20,905 nt of DNA, taken from assembly GCA_045578465.1 (NCBI GenBank), contig JAZNKJ010000055.1, forward strand, positions 1 through 20,905. Direction: 5' to 3'. Below are positions 1 through 7,262 of this stretch, piece by piece. Position 1 is the stretch's first letter; every line of letters begins with the position of its first letter. Below the pieces are notes generated by a model. That model was not told the origin of the DNA. It saw only the letters and a list, made by a program, of their open reading frames with translations, and ran no database searches. This DNA comes from SIG454 sp045578465 (GTDB lineage Bacteria > Bacillota > Clostridia > Monoglobales > Monoglobaceae). The position numbers and the translations under genes were made by a program.

Positions 1-1
1 T

Positions 2-397
2 AACTTTAATTTTTCGCAATATAAAGAAGAATTATCCGAGGAAGCTGAAAGAGCTTTATCGAAAATAAAAGGTGCAGGAGATGTTGATGTTATTTTGAGC
101 TTTGAGAGTCGAGGGAAAACAGTCATTGCAAGAAACAGTCAGTCAAAAACCCAGAAAGATTCAGGCAGCGGAGAAGAAAAAGAAGTTAAAGAAAACACAG
201 ACAGCGTAGTTGTTTATGGCCAAGGGCAAAATGAAACTCCTTATGTAACAGAGGAGAAGCTTCCTCTGCCAACAGGGGCACTTGTTATTGCGAAAGGTGC
301 TTCAAGCGAAAGCGTAAAGCTTGAGCTGTATGAGGCGGTCAAGGCTCTTTATGGGATAGATTCACACAGAATAAAAGTTACATCGTCAAAAAAATAA
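2..397 (+). CDS. spoIIIAG: Stage III sporulation protein AG (SpoIIIAG), C-terminal part
   Basis: The gene is open at the left edge; the frame is read from base 2, with a stop at 395-397, giving about 131 C-terminal residues. SpoIIIAG forms a large ring in the mother-cell membrane as part of the SpoIIIA-SpoIIQ channel that supports the forespore after engulfment. What is seen: a ring-building-type start (Lys-Ile-Lys-Gly-Ala-Gly-Asp-Val then a beta strand), a low-complexity charged and Ser-rich linker, and the family C-terminus with PTGALVIAKGA followed by a helix (KLELYEAVKALYGI) and a final HRIKV strand. The N-terminal membrane segment lies outside the window. The spoIIIAH gene follows after 40 nt, as in the conserved spoIIIAA-AH operon. 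A TTG at 95 is internal to the frame and is not the start. The identification is strong because of both the sequence and its neighbour. Confidence 0.9.
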   Translation, partial: NFNFSQYKEELSEEAERALSKIKGAGDVDVILSFESRGKTVIARNSQSKTQKDSGSGEEKEVKENTDSVVVYGQGQNETPYVTEEKLPLPTGALVIAKGASSESVKLELYEAVKALYGIDSHRIKVTSSKK

Positions 398-437
398 TTT
401 AAATTTCCGCAAATGATGCGGTGAAAGGATGATATAC

Positions 438-977
438 ATGAAAAAAATTACGGAAAACAAAAGGATTGGAATTAAGCCTAAAAAACTCTCGCTTAAAGGT
501 AAACAAATATTGGTCGGCGGACTTGTTGTTATGGTGGCGGTTGCCGGATATTACAGATTTTCAGTAGGAAATTTGGGAATGGATAACCCTGAGGAAAATG
601 CAGTTCCTGTTATGGCAACGGCAGATACGGAAGATTATTTTACCAAAGCGAAAAAAGACAGGGATACTGCACGAAGCGAGGCGCAAGAACGGTTTCAGGA
701 AATAGCGGAAGATGAAAACGCCACAGCAGATGCAAAAGCCGAAGCGGGAAATAAATTAAAAGACTCAGCTGAGGCTATAAAAAAAGAGGGAGAGATTGAA
801 AATTTAATAAATGCAAAGGGGTATAAAGAATCAATAGTTTTTATTGACGAGAAAGAAATAAGAGTCATTGTTCAGGCAGATGAACTTGACAAGAAAAAAG
901 TATCACAGATTGCAGATATAATAACATCTAAGACAGATTTTAAACCTTCTGAAATAATTATCAGTAGCCATAAATAA
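438..977 (+). CDS. spoIIIAH: Stage III sporulation protein AH (SpoIIIAH)
   Basis: This encodes a 179-residue mother-cell membrane protein whose outer domain pairs with forespore SpoIIQ to zip the two membranes together and form the feeding tube. What is seen: a basic N-terminus (about 1-22), one membrane segment (about 23-41), a charged Ala/Glu/Lys-rich helical region (about 65-120, coiled-coil-like), and a C-terminal alpha/beta ring-building domain (about 118-179) ending in a SEIIIS strand. The start was set at 438 because AAAGGA at 424-429 is well spaced for it; an in-frame ATG at 429 overlaps that ribosome binding site. It is the last gene of the spoIIIA operon here. The bases downstream carry the promoter of the next gene. 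No clear terminator follows it. Confidence 0.92.
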   Translation: MKKITENKRIGIKPKKLSLKGKQILVGGLVVMVAVAGYYRFSVGNLGMDNPEENAVPVMATADTEDYFTKAKKDRDTARSEAQERFQEIAEDENATADAKAEAGNKLKDSAEAIKKEGEIENLINAKGYKESIVFIDEKEIRVIVQADELDKKKVSQIADIITSKTDFKPSEIIISSHK

Positions 978-1003
978 AAAATAAGAAAAAATCAAAAAAA
1001 CAA

Positions 1004-1032
1004 TTGTAATATTAAATATTTTATGGTATAAT
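1004..1032 (+). promoter_or_regulatory. Sigma-A-type promoter for the Asp23/nusB gene group
   Basis: A TTGTAA box at 1004-1009 and a perfect TATAAT at 1027-1032 are separated by 17 bases. TG at 1024-1025 gives an extended -10 (TGG before TATAAT). The expected transcript start near 1039 leaves a leader of about 49 nt before the Asp23 start. This separates the housekeeping group from the sporulation operon upstream. Confidence 0.75.
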
Positions 1033-1087
1033 AAATACAAGTTTAAGATAATTTAATCAAACTACAATGTTTCAGGAGGTTAAAACT

Positions 1088-1477
1088 ATGAGTTCCGAAG
1101 AAATGATTGAGAAAAAAGGTAATGTTATTATATCAGACGAAGTTGTTTCCGTTATTTCTGCTATCGCTGCAAAAAGCGTGGAAGGGGTTAACGGTATTCA
1201 AAGCTCTATCGCAGGTGGCTTTGTTGAGTTTTTAGGAAAGAAAAGTCCTGGCAAAGGCGTTAAGGTTGCTGTTGACGGAAACAGCGTAGTAATTGAAATG
1301 AGCATAAGCGTCAACTATGGCACAAAAATTCAGGATGTTGCCTGGGAAATCCAAGGGAAAGTCAAGAGTGAAGTTGAGGCAATGACAGGATATGAGGTTA
1401 GCGCTGTCAATGTTACGGTTGACGGTATAGTTATGCCGAAGGAAGAAAAAGAAGAAGAAAAAGAAAAAGAGGACTAA
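1088..1477 (+). CDS. Asp23/Gls24 family envelope stress response protein
   Basis: This is a 129-residue soluble protein of the Asp23/Gls24 (DUF322) family, related by position to Bacillus YqhY. The family is linked to the cell envelope and in Bacillus to control of fatty acid synthesis; the molecular role is not settled. What is seen: the family opening GNVIISDEVVSVIS, the VEGVNGI segment, a VAVDGNSVVIEMSISVNYG strand pair, and VNVTVDGIV near residue 115. The tail (about 117-129) is almost only Glu and Lys. The start at 1088 follows a strong AGGAGGT at 1074-1080; an in-frame ATG at 1067 lies upstream of that site. No AmaP-like gene or accB/accC lies next to it, unlike some relatives. It is the first gene after the promoter at 1004-1032. 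Confidence 0.88.
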   Translation: MSSEEMIEKKGNVIISDEVVSVISAIAAKSVEGVNGIQSSIAGGFVEFLGKKSPGKGVKVAVDGNSVVIEMSISVNYGTKIQDVAWEIQGKVKSEVEAMTGYEVSAVNVTVDGIVMPKEEKEEEKEKED

Positions 1478-1483
1478 AAGAAT

Positions 1484-1518
1484 AACCTGATTGACCATTG
1501 GTCAATCGGGTTGTCTTT
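1484..1518 (+). terminator. Intrinsic terminator or attenuator between the Asp23 gene and nusB
   Basis: A 13-bp stem is formed by 1484-1496 and 1500-1512, with one T-G wobble and a 3-nt loop, followed by a T-rich run (TTGTCTTTGTGTTT). It lies just after the Asp23 stop. The tail is interrupted by G and C, so termination may be partial. I see no good promoter between it and nusB, so nusB probably depends on readthrough. Confidence 0.6.
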
Positions 1519-1549
1519 GTGTTTACAGTACATATCATTGGAGAAAACT

Positions 1550-1945
1550 ATGAACAGAACAAAAGCAAGAGAATATGCATTTATTTTATTATTCCAGTAT
1601 AAGTTTCAGCCTGCTGAAATAGGTCAGATTTTAGATGATTTCTGCAAGGAATATAATCCAAAAAACCAGGAAGAATATATTCGCGGCGTGGTTTTAAATG
1701 CAACGGAAAATATTGAACAGATTGATAAAATTATTTCAGAAAAGAGCGAAGGCTGGGGAGTTGAGAGACTTTCAGCGGTTAATCTTTCTGTTTTAAGATT
1801 ATCTGTCGCCGAGATGCTATATCTTCCTGATGTGCCTAAGGTGGTTTCCGTAAATGAAGCGGTTGGTCTTGCAAAAACCTATGATGGCGAAGAATCTGTT
1901 GATTTTGTTAACGGCGTTCTGGATAAGATAAAGAATAGCTTGTAG
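1550..1945 (+). CDS. nusB: Transcription antitermination factor NusB
   Basis: NusB is a small all-helical RNA-binding protein that, with NusE (ribosomal protein S10), binds boxA RNA and supports antitermination on rRNA transcripts. The predicted protein has 131 residues, close to the family norm. What is seen: the N-terminal RTKAREYAFILLFQ motif, the central region ending in RLSAVNLSVLRLSVAEML, and the C-terminal NEAVGLAKTY plus FVNGVLDKI motifs, all typical of NusB. The start at 1550 matches RTKAR-type N-termini and has a modest TGGAGA site at 1539-1544; an in-frame TTG at 1511 lies inside the hairpin region and was not used. The next gene starts 8 nt after the stop. Position before xseA/xseB is conserved in Bacillota. 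Confidence 0.95.
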   Translation: MNRTKAREYAFILLFQYKFQPAEIGQILDDFCKEYNPKNQEEYIRGVVLNATENIEQIDKIISEKSEGWGVERLSAVNLSVLRLSVAEMLYLPDVPKVVSVNEAVGLAKTYDGEESVDFVNGVLDKIKNSL

Positions 1946-1953
1946 GGGGAAAT

Positions 1954-2889
1954 ATGGATACCCTGTATATTGGAATTGACACGAGTTGTTATACAACTTC
2001 GCTGGGCGTTATGGCAGGAGACAAGCATCGGCACTATAAGACGCCTCTTAAAGTTAAAGAGGGGGAGTGCGGACTTCGTCAGTCGGACGCCGTTTTTGAG
2101 CATATTAAAAATCTTCCCAATCTTTTTGAAGAAATGAGCAAGGATTTTAATATATCCGCTTATGAGAAGAAAGTTGTTTCCGTAAGCTCAAAACCGAGAA
2201 ATGTGGAGGGCTCATATATGCCTGTCTTTATGGCAGGAGAGAGCTTTGCAAGGTCGGTTTCAGCGGTGCTTGATGCGAAGCTTAATCTTGTTTCCCATCA
2301 GGAAGGGCATTTTATGTCGGCCATATACTCCTGTGGAGCATATTCCCTTTTAAGTGAGCCTTTTATTGCGGTACATATATCAGGCGGAACAACGGAAATA
2401 ACCATTGCAAAATGGGAAGATAACAGTTTTAAAACCGAAATTGTGGGCGGAACGAAAGACCTTCCGGCAGGGCAGTTTATTGACAGAATAGGAGTCCTTA
2501 TGGGAATGGAGTTTCCCTGCGGAAAATATCTTGATACGATGGCCCTTGAATACGAGGGCAGCGAAAAGGTTAAAACCTCTGTTAAGGATGGATATATAAA
2601 CTTTTCAGGAGAAGAAACAAGATACAGACGGGCCTTTGAAGGCGGAGAAAGCAAAGAAAAGATTGCTTATCTTACTATGAAAACCATACGGGAATCTTTG
2701 GTTTTGGCAATTGAAGATGTTAAGAAAAAATATGGCATCGAGAAAGTTTTAATGGGCGGAGGAGTTTCCTCCTCGGCGTTTTTAAGACAAGGCTTTGAAA
2801 ATATGAAAGATGTTTATTTTGCTGAGGCGGAGCTTTCAACTGATAATGCGATGGGAGTTTGTCTGCTTGGTAAGTTTTTAGATAATTAG
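1954..2889 (+). CDS. TsaD/Kae1-like (M22 family) paralogue of unknown substrate
   Basis: This is a 311-residue ASKHA-fold protein of the TsaD/Kae1/Gcp family, sometimes labelled O-sialoglycoprotein endopeptidase. True TsaD makes the t6A modification of ANN-decoding tRNAs with TsaB and TsaE. What is seen: an opening GIDTSCYTTS phosphate loop (residues 7-16), SFARSVSAVL (about 97-106), a metal-site HQEGH (115-119; TsaD uses HxxxH), HISGGTTEI (141-149) matching the ATP-site SGGxT motif, AGQFIDRIG (172-180), MGGGVSSS (267-274) and a late STDNAMG (295-301) supplying the third metal ligand Asp. So the nucleotide and metal sites look intact. The protein is shorter than typical TsaD and diverges in the DKxxKLLGL-type region, so it is probably a paralogue and not the main TsaD. 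The start follows AGGGGGA overlapping the nusB stop. It sits where Bacillus has folD. Confidence 0.8.
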   Translation: MDTLYIGIDTSCYTTSLGVMAGDKHRHYKTPLKVKEGECGLRQSDAVFEHIKNLPNLFEEMSKDFNISAYEKKVVSVSSKPRNVEGSYMPVFMAGESFARSVSAVLDAKLNLVSHQEGHFMSAIYSCGAYSLLSEPFIAVHISGGTTEITIAKWEDNSFKTEIVGGTKDLPAGQFIDRIGVLMGMEFPCGKYLDTMALEYEGSEKVKTSVKDGYINFSGEETRYRRAFEGGESKEKIAYLTMKTIRESLVLAIEDVKKKYGIEKVLMGGGVSSSAFLRQGFENMKDVYFAEAELSTDNAMGVCLLGKFLDN

Positions 2890-2905
2890 GAAAGGAGAGC
2901 GTCCT

Positions 2906-4096
2906 ATGGAAGAAAAACCGATTTTAAGCGTCAGCCAGGTTAATCTTTACATAAAGCGGATTTTGGACAACGATTTGCTTATGTCGGATGTAACCGTTAA
3001 AGGCGAAATTTCCAACTTCAAGCTTCATTCTTCTGGTCATATGTATATGTCCCTAAAAGATGAAACAGGGGTTATGCGTGCGGTTATGTTCCGTGGGGCA
3101 AGCTCTAAAATAAACTTTAAACCGGAAAACGGAATGAAAGTTATTGCCCGTGGAAGAGTCAGCGTCTATGAACGGGATGGGCAGTATCAGTTATACATAA
3201 ATTCAATGGAGCAAGAAGGGGTTGGCTCGCTTCATATTGCCTTTGAAGAGCTTAAACAAAGGCTTTTTGAAGAAGGTCTTTTTGACCAGTCCAAGAAAAA
3301 GCCTCTCCCTAAATATCCAAAGAGAATTGGTGTTGTAACAGCGCCTACCGGGGCGGCAATCAGAGATATCATAAATATTTTGTCCCGTCGTTTTTCTTAT
3401 TCAGATGTTTTAATATATCCGGTTTTGGTGCAGGGCGAAAACTCTGCAAAAAGCATAGTTTCGGCGATTAAATATTTCAACGATGCGAAAAATGTTGATG
3501 TTATGATAGTGGGTCGTGGCGGTGGATCTATTGAGGATTTATGGTCCTTTAACGAAGAAATTGTGGCACGGGCAATTTTTGAAAGCGAGATACCCATTGT
3601 TTCAGCAGTGGGACACGAAATAGACTTTACAATTGCAGATTTTGTAGCGGATCTTCGTGCTCCAACGCCAAGTGCGGCAGCTGAGCTTGTTGTTCCGTCA
3701 GGGGATGAGCTTATTGAAAAATTCGATAATGTTTATACACGCCTTAGAAACTCGGCAATGAGGATAGTCGAAAGCAGAAAGCTTGTTTTATCGGGATGTG
3801 TTGATAAACCGGCATTTAAAAATCCGCTTATTAAGGTTGCGGACAAGAAAATTACTCTTGATAACCTTGCCCATAGATTTGAAATGGCTGAAAAGGTAGT
3901 TCTTGACAGGAAAAAGCAGCTTCTTTCGGCAGGAATTTCAAAGCTTGATGCCCTGAGCCCACTCGGAACAATTTCAAGAGGCTTTTCAATTGCATCAGGG
4001 GATAGCGGAATAATTAAATCGGTAAGACAAGTTAAAAGCGGAGATGAAATAAATATTGCAGTTTCAGACGGCAGGTTTGATGCAATAGTTAAGTAA
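2906..4096 (+). CDS. xseA: Exodeoxyribonuclease VII large subunit (XseA)
   Basis: This is the catalytic subunit of exonuclease VII, which degrades single-stranded DNA from both ends in the cytoplasm and needs several XseB subunits. The predicted length is 396 residues, at the short end for the family. What is seen: the N-terminal SVSQVNLYIKRIL helix and OB-fold DNA-binding domain (about 1-105, with VKGEISNFKLHSSGHMYMSLKD region), then the catalytic core with VTAPTGAAIRDI (144-155), GRGGGSIEDLWSFN (203-216), VSAVGHEIDFTIAD (232-245) and RAPTPSAAAEL (251-261), then a coiled-coil arm and a C-terminal beta segment around ISRGFSIA. A strong AAAGGAGA at 2891-2898 sets the start. xseB follows after 10 nt, as expected for a two-subunit enzyme. 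Confidence 0.97.
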   Translation: MEEKPILSVSQVNLYIKRILDNDLLMSDVTVKGEISNFKLHSSGHMYMSLKDETGVMRAVMFRGASSKINFKPENGMKVIARGRVSVYERDGQYQLYINSMEQEGVGSLHIAFEELKQRLFEEGLFDQSKKKPLPKYPKRIGVVTAPTGAAIRDIINILSRRFSYSDVLIYPVLVQGENSAKSIVSAIKYFNDAKNVDVMIVGRGGGSIEDLWSFNEEIVARAIFESEIPIVSAVGHEIDFTIADFVADLRAPTPSAAAELVVPSGDELIEKFDNVYTRLRNSAMRIVESRKLVLSGCVDKPAFKNPLIKVADKKITLDNLAHRFEMAEKVVLDRKKQLLSAGISKLDALSPLGTISRGFSIASGDSGIIKSVRQVKSGDEINIAVSDGRFDAIVK

Positions 4097-4106
4097 GGAG
4101 ATAGTT

Positions 4107-4337
4107 ATGGAAAAAGAGACTTTTGAAAGCAATTTAAAAGAACTTGAAGCTGTTGTTAAAGCTTTGGAGAGCAGCGAAGTCAGCCTCGATGAGATGCTTT
4201 CTCTTTTTGAAAAGGGAATTAAGCTTACAAAAAGCTGTACAACTCAGCTTGAAAACGCCGAGCAGAAAATAAGCGTTTTAATGCAGAATAAAGATGGAGA
4301 AATGACAGAGCAACCATTTGCACCAATGGGGGAATAA
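4107..4337 (+). CDS. xseB: Exodeoxyribonuclease VII small subunit (XseB)
   Basis: This encodes a 76-residue helical-hairpin protein that wraps the coiled-coil arm of XseA and is required for exonuclease VII activity. What is seen: the family pattern FESNLKELEAVVKALES near the N-terminus, then SLDEMLSLFEKGIKL and a second helix with TQLENAEQKI. The length is typical. The start is set by AAGGAGA at 4095-4101, which overlaps the xseA stop. The stop is 1 nt before the start chosen for ispA, suggesting coupled translation through the whole run. Confidence 0.96.
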   Translation: MEKETFESNLKELEAVVKALESSEVSLDEMLSLFEKGIKLTKSCTTQLENAEQKISVLMQNKDGEMTEQPFAPMGE

Positions 4338-4338
4338 A

Positions 4339-5220
4339 ATGAATTTTAAAGAGCAAATGACGGAATATATTGAGCTTGTCAATAAACAGCTTGAAGAATA
4401 TGTTCCAAAGAAAAATAATTTGCAAAACTCAATATATGAAGCTATGAGATACAGTCTTTTAGCAGGAGGAAAAAGGATAAGACCTGTTTTATCTCTCGGA
4501 GTATGTGATATGCTTGGAGGAGATATAAAGGAGGCGCTTCCTTTTGCCTGTGCTCTTGAATGTATTCATACATACTCCTTAATTCACGACGACTTACCTT
4601 GTATGGATAATGATGATTTAAGGAGAGGAAGACCTACCAACCATAAGGTTTTCGGCGAGGCAACTGCCCTTCTTGCAGGAGATTCTCTTTTAAATCTTGC
4701 TTTTGAAATTATGTCATCGGCAGGGATTGAAAGCGAAAAAACCGTGGAAATTATAAAAACTGTTTCTAATTTGTCGGGAACAGAAGGTATGATTGGCGGT
4801 CAGGTTGTTGACCTTTTGTATGAAGAGAGTAATGATGCCACCCAAGAGGTCTTGGAATATATCCACAAGCATAAAACGGGTGCGCTCATCTTAGCGGCGA
4901 CGCTCATAGGAGCAATTTGCGCTGACGCAACTGAAACTGAAAGAGAGAAAATAGTTGAGTTCGCTCAAAATCTGGGCTTGGCTTTTCAGATAAAAGATGA
5001 TATACTTGACTTTATAGGCGACGAAGAGCTTTTAGGAAAGCCTGTCGGTAGTGATGAAGAGAATAATAAAACTACATTTGTTACTCTTATGGGACTTGAA
5101 AAAGCGAAAGATGCCCTAGAACGAACTACTATGGCCGCAAAGGCCGCACTGGATATTTTCGGTGATAGAAACAGCTTTTTATGTGATCTCTCAGATTTTT
5201 TGCTTGAGAGAAACTTTTAG
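4339..5220 (+). CDS. ispA: Polyprenyl synthetase, farnesyl diphosphate synthase type (IspA)
   Basis: This is a 293-residue all-helical enzyme that condenses dimethylallyl/geranyl diphosphate with isopentenyl diphosphate to make farnesyl (possibly geranylgeranyl) diphosphate, the precursor for undecaprenyl carriers and quinones. What is seen: GGKRIRP (43-49), the first Asp-rich motif DDLPCMDNDDLRRGRP (84-99), HKHKTG (176-181), GLAFQIKDDILD with the second Asp-rich motif (213-224), and GKPVGSD. The two extra residues between the first Asp pair and the third Asp (DDxxxxD) fit bacterial type II farnesyl synthases. The start at 4339 lies 1 nt after the xseB stop, with GGGGGA upstream; an earlier in-frame ATG at 4318 overlaps xseB and is less likely. 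xseA-xseB-ispA is a conserved gene order; dxs, a common next gene, is absent. Confidence 0.95.
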   Translation: MNFKEQMTEYIELVNKQLEEYVPKKNNLQNSIYEAMRYSLLAGGKRIRPVLSLGVCDMLGGDIKEALPFACALECIHTYSLIHDDLPCMDNDDLRRGRPTNHKVFGEATALLAGDSLLNLAFEIMSSAGIESEKTVEIIKTVSNLSGTEGMIGGQVVDLLYEESNDATQEVLEYIHKHKTGALILAATLIGAICADATETEREKIVEFAQNLGLAFQIKDDILDFIGDEELLGKPVGSDEENNKTTFVTLMGLEKAKDALERTTMAAKAALDIFGDRNSFLCDLSDFLLERNF

Positions 5221-5241
5221 ATACACAGGAGGAATTTTATA

Positions 5242-7176
5242 ATGGTGAAGATTACACTAAGAGATGAAGTTAAAGAATTTCCAAAAGGAATAAAATTAAT
5301 TGAAGTTGCAAAGGAAATAAGCGAAGGTCTTGCAAGAGCGGTTTTGGTTGCAGAGGTAAATGGAACTGTTCGCGAGCTTTCTTATGAAATAAATGAGGAT
5401 TGCACAGTTAATTTCCTGACATTTAACGATGAAGCGGGTAAAAACGCATACCGTCATACAGTTTCTCATATTCTTGCTCAGGCGGTTAAAAGATTATATC
5501 CTGAGGCTAAACTTGCAATAGGTCCTGCTATTGAAGACGGGTTCTATTATGATTTTGAATTTGAGACACCTGTAACTGCGGCTGAATTTGATAAAATTGA
5601 GGCCGAAATGAAGAAGATTATCAAAGAAAATCTTCCTCTTGAAAGATTTGAGCTTCCAAGAGCTGAGGCTATTAAGTTCATGGAAGAAAAAGGCGAACCC
5701 TATAAGGTTGAGCTTATAAACGATCTTCCTGAGGATGCGATTATTTCTTTCTATAAGCAGGGAGAATTTACTGACCTCTGCGCAGGGCCACATCTTATGT
5801 CAACAGGAAATGTTAAGGCAATTAAGCTTCAAAGCGCTGCTGGTGCATATTGGAGAGGGGACGAAAAGAATAAGATGCTTACCCGTATTTACGGTACAGC
5901 ATTCCCTAAAAAGTCTGACCTTGATGAATATCTTGAAATGCTTGAAGAAGCGCGTAAACGCGACCATAATAAAATCGGCAGAGAGCTTGAAATTTTCACA
6001 ACTGCGGACTGTATCGGACAGGGACTTCCAATTATGCTTCCAAAGGGTGCAAAAATACTTCAAATTCTTCAAAGATTTGTTGAAGATTACGAAGATTCTC
6101 ACGGCTGGGTAAGAACCAAAACACCTTATATGGCTAAGAGCGATTTATATAAGATTTCAGGCCACTGGGATCACTATCAGGACGGTATGTTTGTTTTTGG
6201 GGATGAGGAAAAGGATAAGGAAGTTTTTGCTCTTCGTCCTATGACTTGCCCATTCCAGTATCAGGCGTATCTCAATAAAATGAGAAGCTATCGTGATTTA
6301 CCACTCAGATATGGCGAAACTTCAACCCTTTTCAGAAACGAAGCGTCAGGCGAAATGCACGGACTTATCCGCGTAAGACAGTTTACAATTTCAGAGGGAC
6401 ACTTAATGTGTACTCCAGAGCAGCTTGAAGAAGAATTTAAGAGCTGTGTTGAGGTTGCAACATATATGCTTAAAACATTAGGTCTTTATGAAGATGTTTC
6501 TTACAGATTCTCTCAGTGGGATCCAAATGACAAAGAAAAATATATCGGAACACAGGAGCAGTGGGATGAAGCTCAGAATACAATGGCGAAAATCCTTAAT
6601 CACCTTGAAATTCCATATAAAGTTGGTATCGGTGAGGCTGCTTTCTACGGACCAAAACTTGATATTCAGATTAAGAATGTTTTCGGTAAGGAAGATACAC
6701 TTATCACAATCCAGATTGACCAAATGCTTGCTCAGAAATTCGGCATGGAGTATGTTGATAAAGACGGAAGCAAGAAAAATCCTTATATTATCCACAGAAC
6801 CTCAATCGGTTGCTATGAAAGAACACTCGCTCTCTTAATTGAGAAATATGCAGGTGCTTTCCCGACCTGGCTTGCACCAACTCAGGTTAAAATTCTTCCG
6901 ATTTCCGATAATTATGCAGAATATGCAAAGTCAGTCAAGGAAGAACTCTGTAAATATGATATCAGATGCGAAATAGATTCCAGAAGCGAAAAAATCGGCT
7001 ACAAGATTCGTGAAGCACAGATGGAGAAGGTTCCATATATGCTTATTGTCGGCGAAAAAGAACAGACTGACGGGGCTGTTTCTGTTCGTTCAAGAAAAGA
7101 AGGAGATAAAGGCGCTGTTAAACTTGGCGAATTTATTGACAACATCACAAAAGAAATAAGAGAAAAAACAATATAA
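5242..7176 (+). CDS. thrS: Threonyl-tRNA synthetase (ThrRS)
   Basis: This 644-residue class II synthetase charges tRNA-Thr and hydrolyses mischarged Ser-tRNA-Thr. What is seen, in order: TGS domain (about 1-61); editing domain with H72 and H76 of the HTVSH motif plus C180 and H184 in LCAGPH; catalytic domain with motif 2 around FRNEASGEMHGLIRVRQF (about 364-381), zinc ligands C336 (RPMTCP), H387 (SEGHLMC) and H518 (IIHRTS), motif 3 SIGCYERTLALLIEKYAG (521-538); anticodon-binding domain (about 545-640). The text near H387 (FTISEGH) and motif 3 (GCYER) differs from the usual FTQDDAH and GSIER forms that I recall, but the key residues are kept. The start has AGGAGGA at 5227-5233. The gap from ispA is only 21 nt, so there is no room for a T-box leader. 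No hairpin terminator was found after the stop. Confidence 0.97.
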   Translation: MVKITLRDEVKEFPKGIKLIEVAKEISEGLARAVLVAEVNGTVRELSYEINEDCTVNFLTFNDEAGKNAYRHTVSHILAQAVKRLYPEAKLAIGPAIEDGFYYDFEFETPVTAAEFDKIEAEMKKIIKENLPLERFELPRAEAIKFMEEKGEPYKVELINDLPEDAIISFYKQGEFTDLCAGPHLMSTGNVKAIKLQSAAGAYWRGDEKNKMLTRIYGTAFPKKSDLDEYLEMLEEARKRDHNKIGRELEIFTTADCIGQGLPIMLPKGAKILQILQRFVEDYEDSHGWVRTKTPYMAKSDLYKISGHWDHYQDGMFVFGDEEKDKEVFALRPMTCPFQYQAYLNKMRSYRDLPLRYGETSTLFRNEASGEMHGLIRVRQFTISEGHLMCTPEQLEEEFKSCVEVATYMLKTLGLYEDVSYRFSQWDPNDKEKYIGTQEQWDEAQNTMAKILNHLEIPYKVGIGEAAFYGPKLDIQIKNVFGKEDTLITIQIDQMLAQKFGMEYVDKDGSKKNPYIIHRTSIGCYERTLALLIEKYAGAFPTWLAPTQVKILPISDNYAEYAKSVKEELCKYDIRCEIDSRSEKIGYKIREAQMEKVPYMLIVGEKEQTDGAVSVRSRKEGDKGAVKLGEFIDNITKEIREKTI

Positions 7177-7194
7177 CTATTTTTGAGAAAAAAC

Positions 7195-7223
7195 TTGATT
7201 TTTTTGGGAATATGTAGTATAAT
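7195..7223 (+). promoter_or_regulatory. Sigma-A-type promoter for the first ABC cassette
   Basis: TTGATT at 7195-7200 and a perfect TATAAT at 7218-7223 are separated by 17 bases. The predicted start near 7230 leaves a leader of about 33 nt with no room for a riboswitch. The -35 region sits in an A/T-rich stretch just after thrS. Confidence 0.75.
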
Positions 7224-7262
7224 TGTCTCAATTATTACTTTTTTAAAAGGAGAGTTCTAAAA

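Noticed and set aside
407..421. Small 5-bp hairpin (CCGCA/TGCGG) between spoIIIAG and spoIIIAH
   Set aside because: Too short and without a T-run to call a terminator; chance is a sufficient explanation.
1232..1498. - strand open frame with a long Phe run opposite the Asp23-family gene
   Set aside because: It is the complement of the purine tract and the Asp23 coding sequence, has no ribosome binding site, and shows no family resemblance.
5221..5241. T-box leader expected before thrS
   Set aside because: Only 21 nt lie between ispA and thrS, and no T-box-like bulge or terminator could be found.
5735..6112. Open frames of 100 or more codons on both strands within thrS
   Set aside because: They lie inside the well-matched ThrRS frame, their translations are rich in Ser, Lys, Phe and Leu without motifs, and none has a proper start signal.
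7177..7262. Possible terminator or riboswitch between thrS and cassette 1
   Set aside because: Only an A-run/T-run pairing without GC is present, and the leader after the promoter is about 33 nt, too short for a riboswitch.
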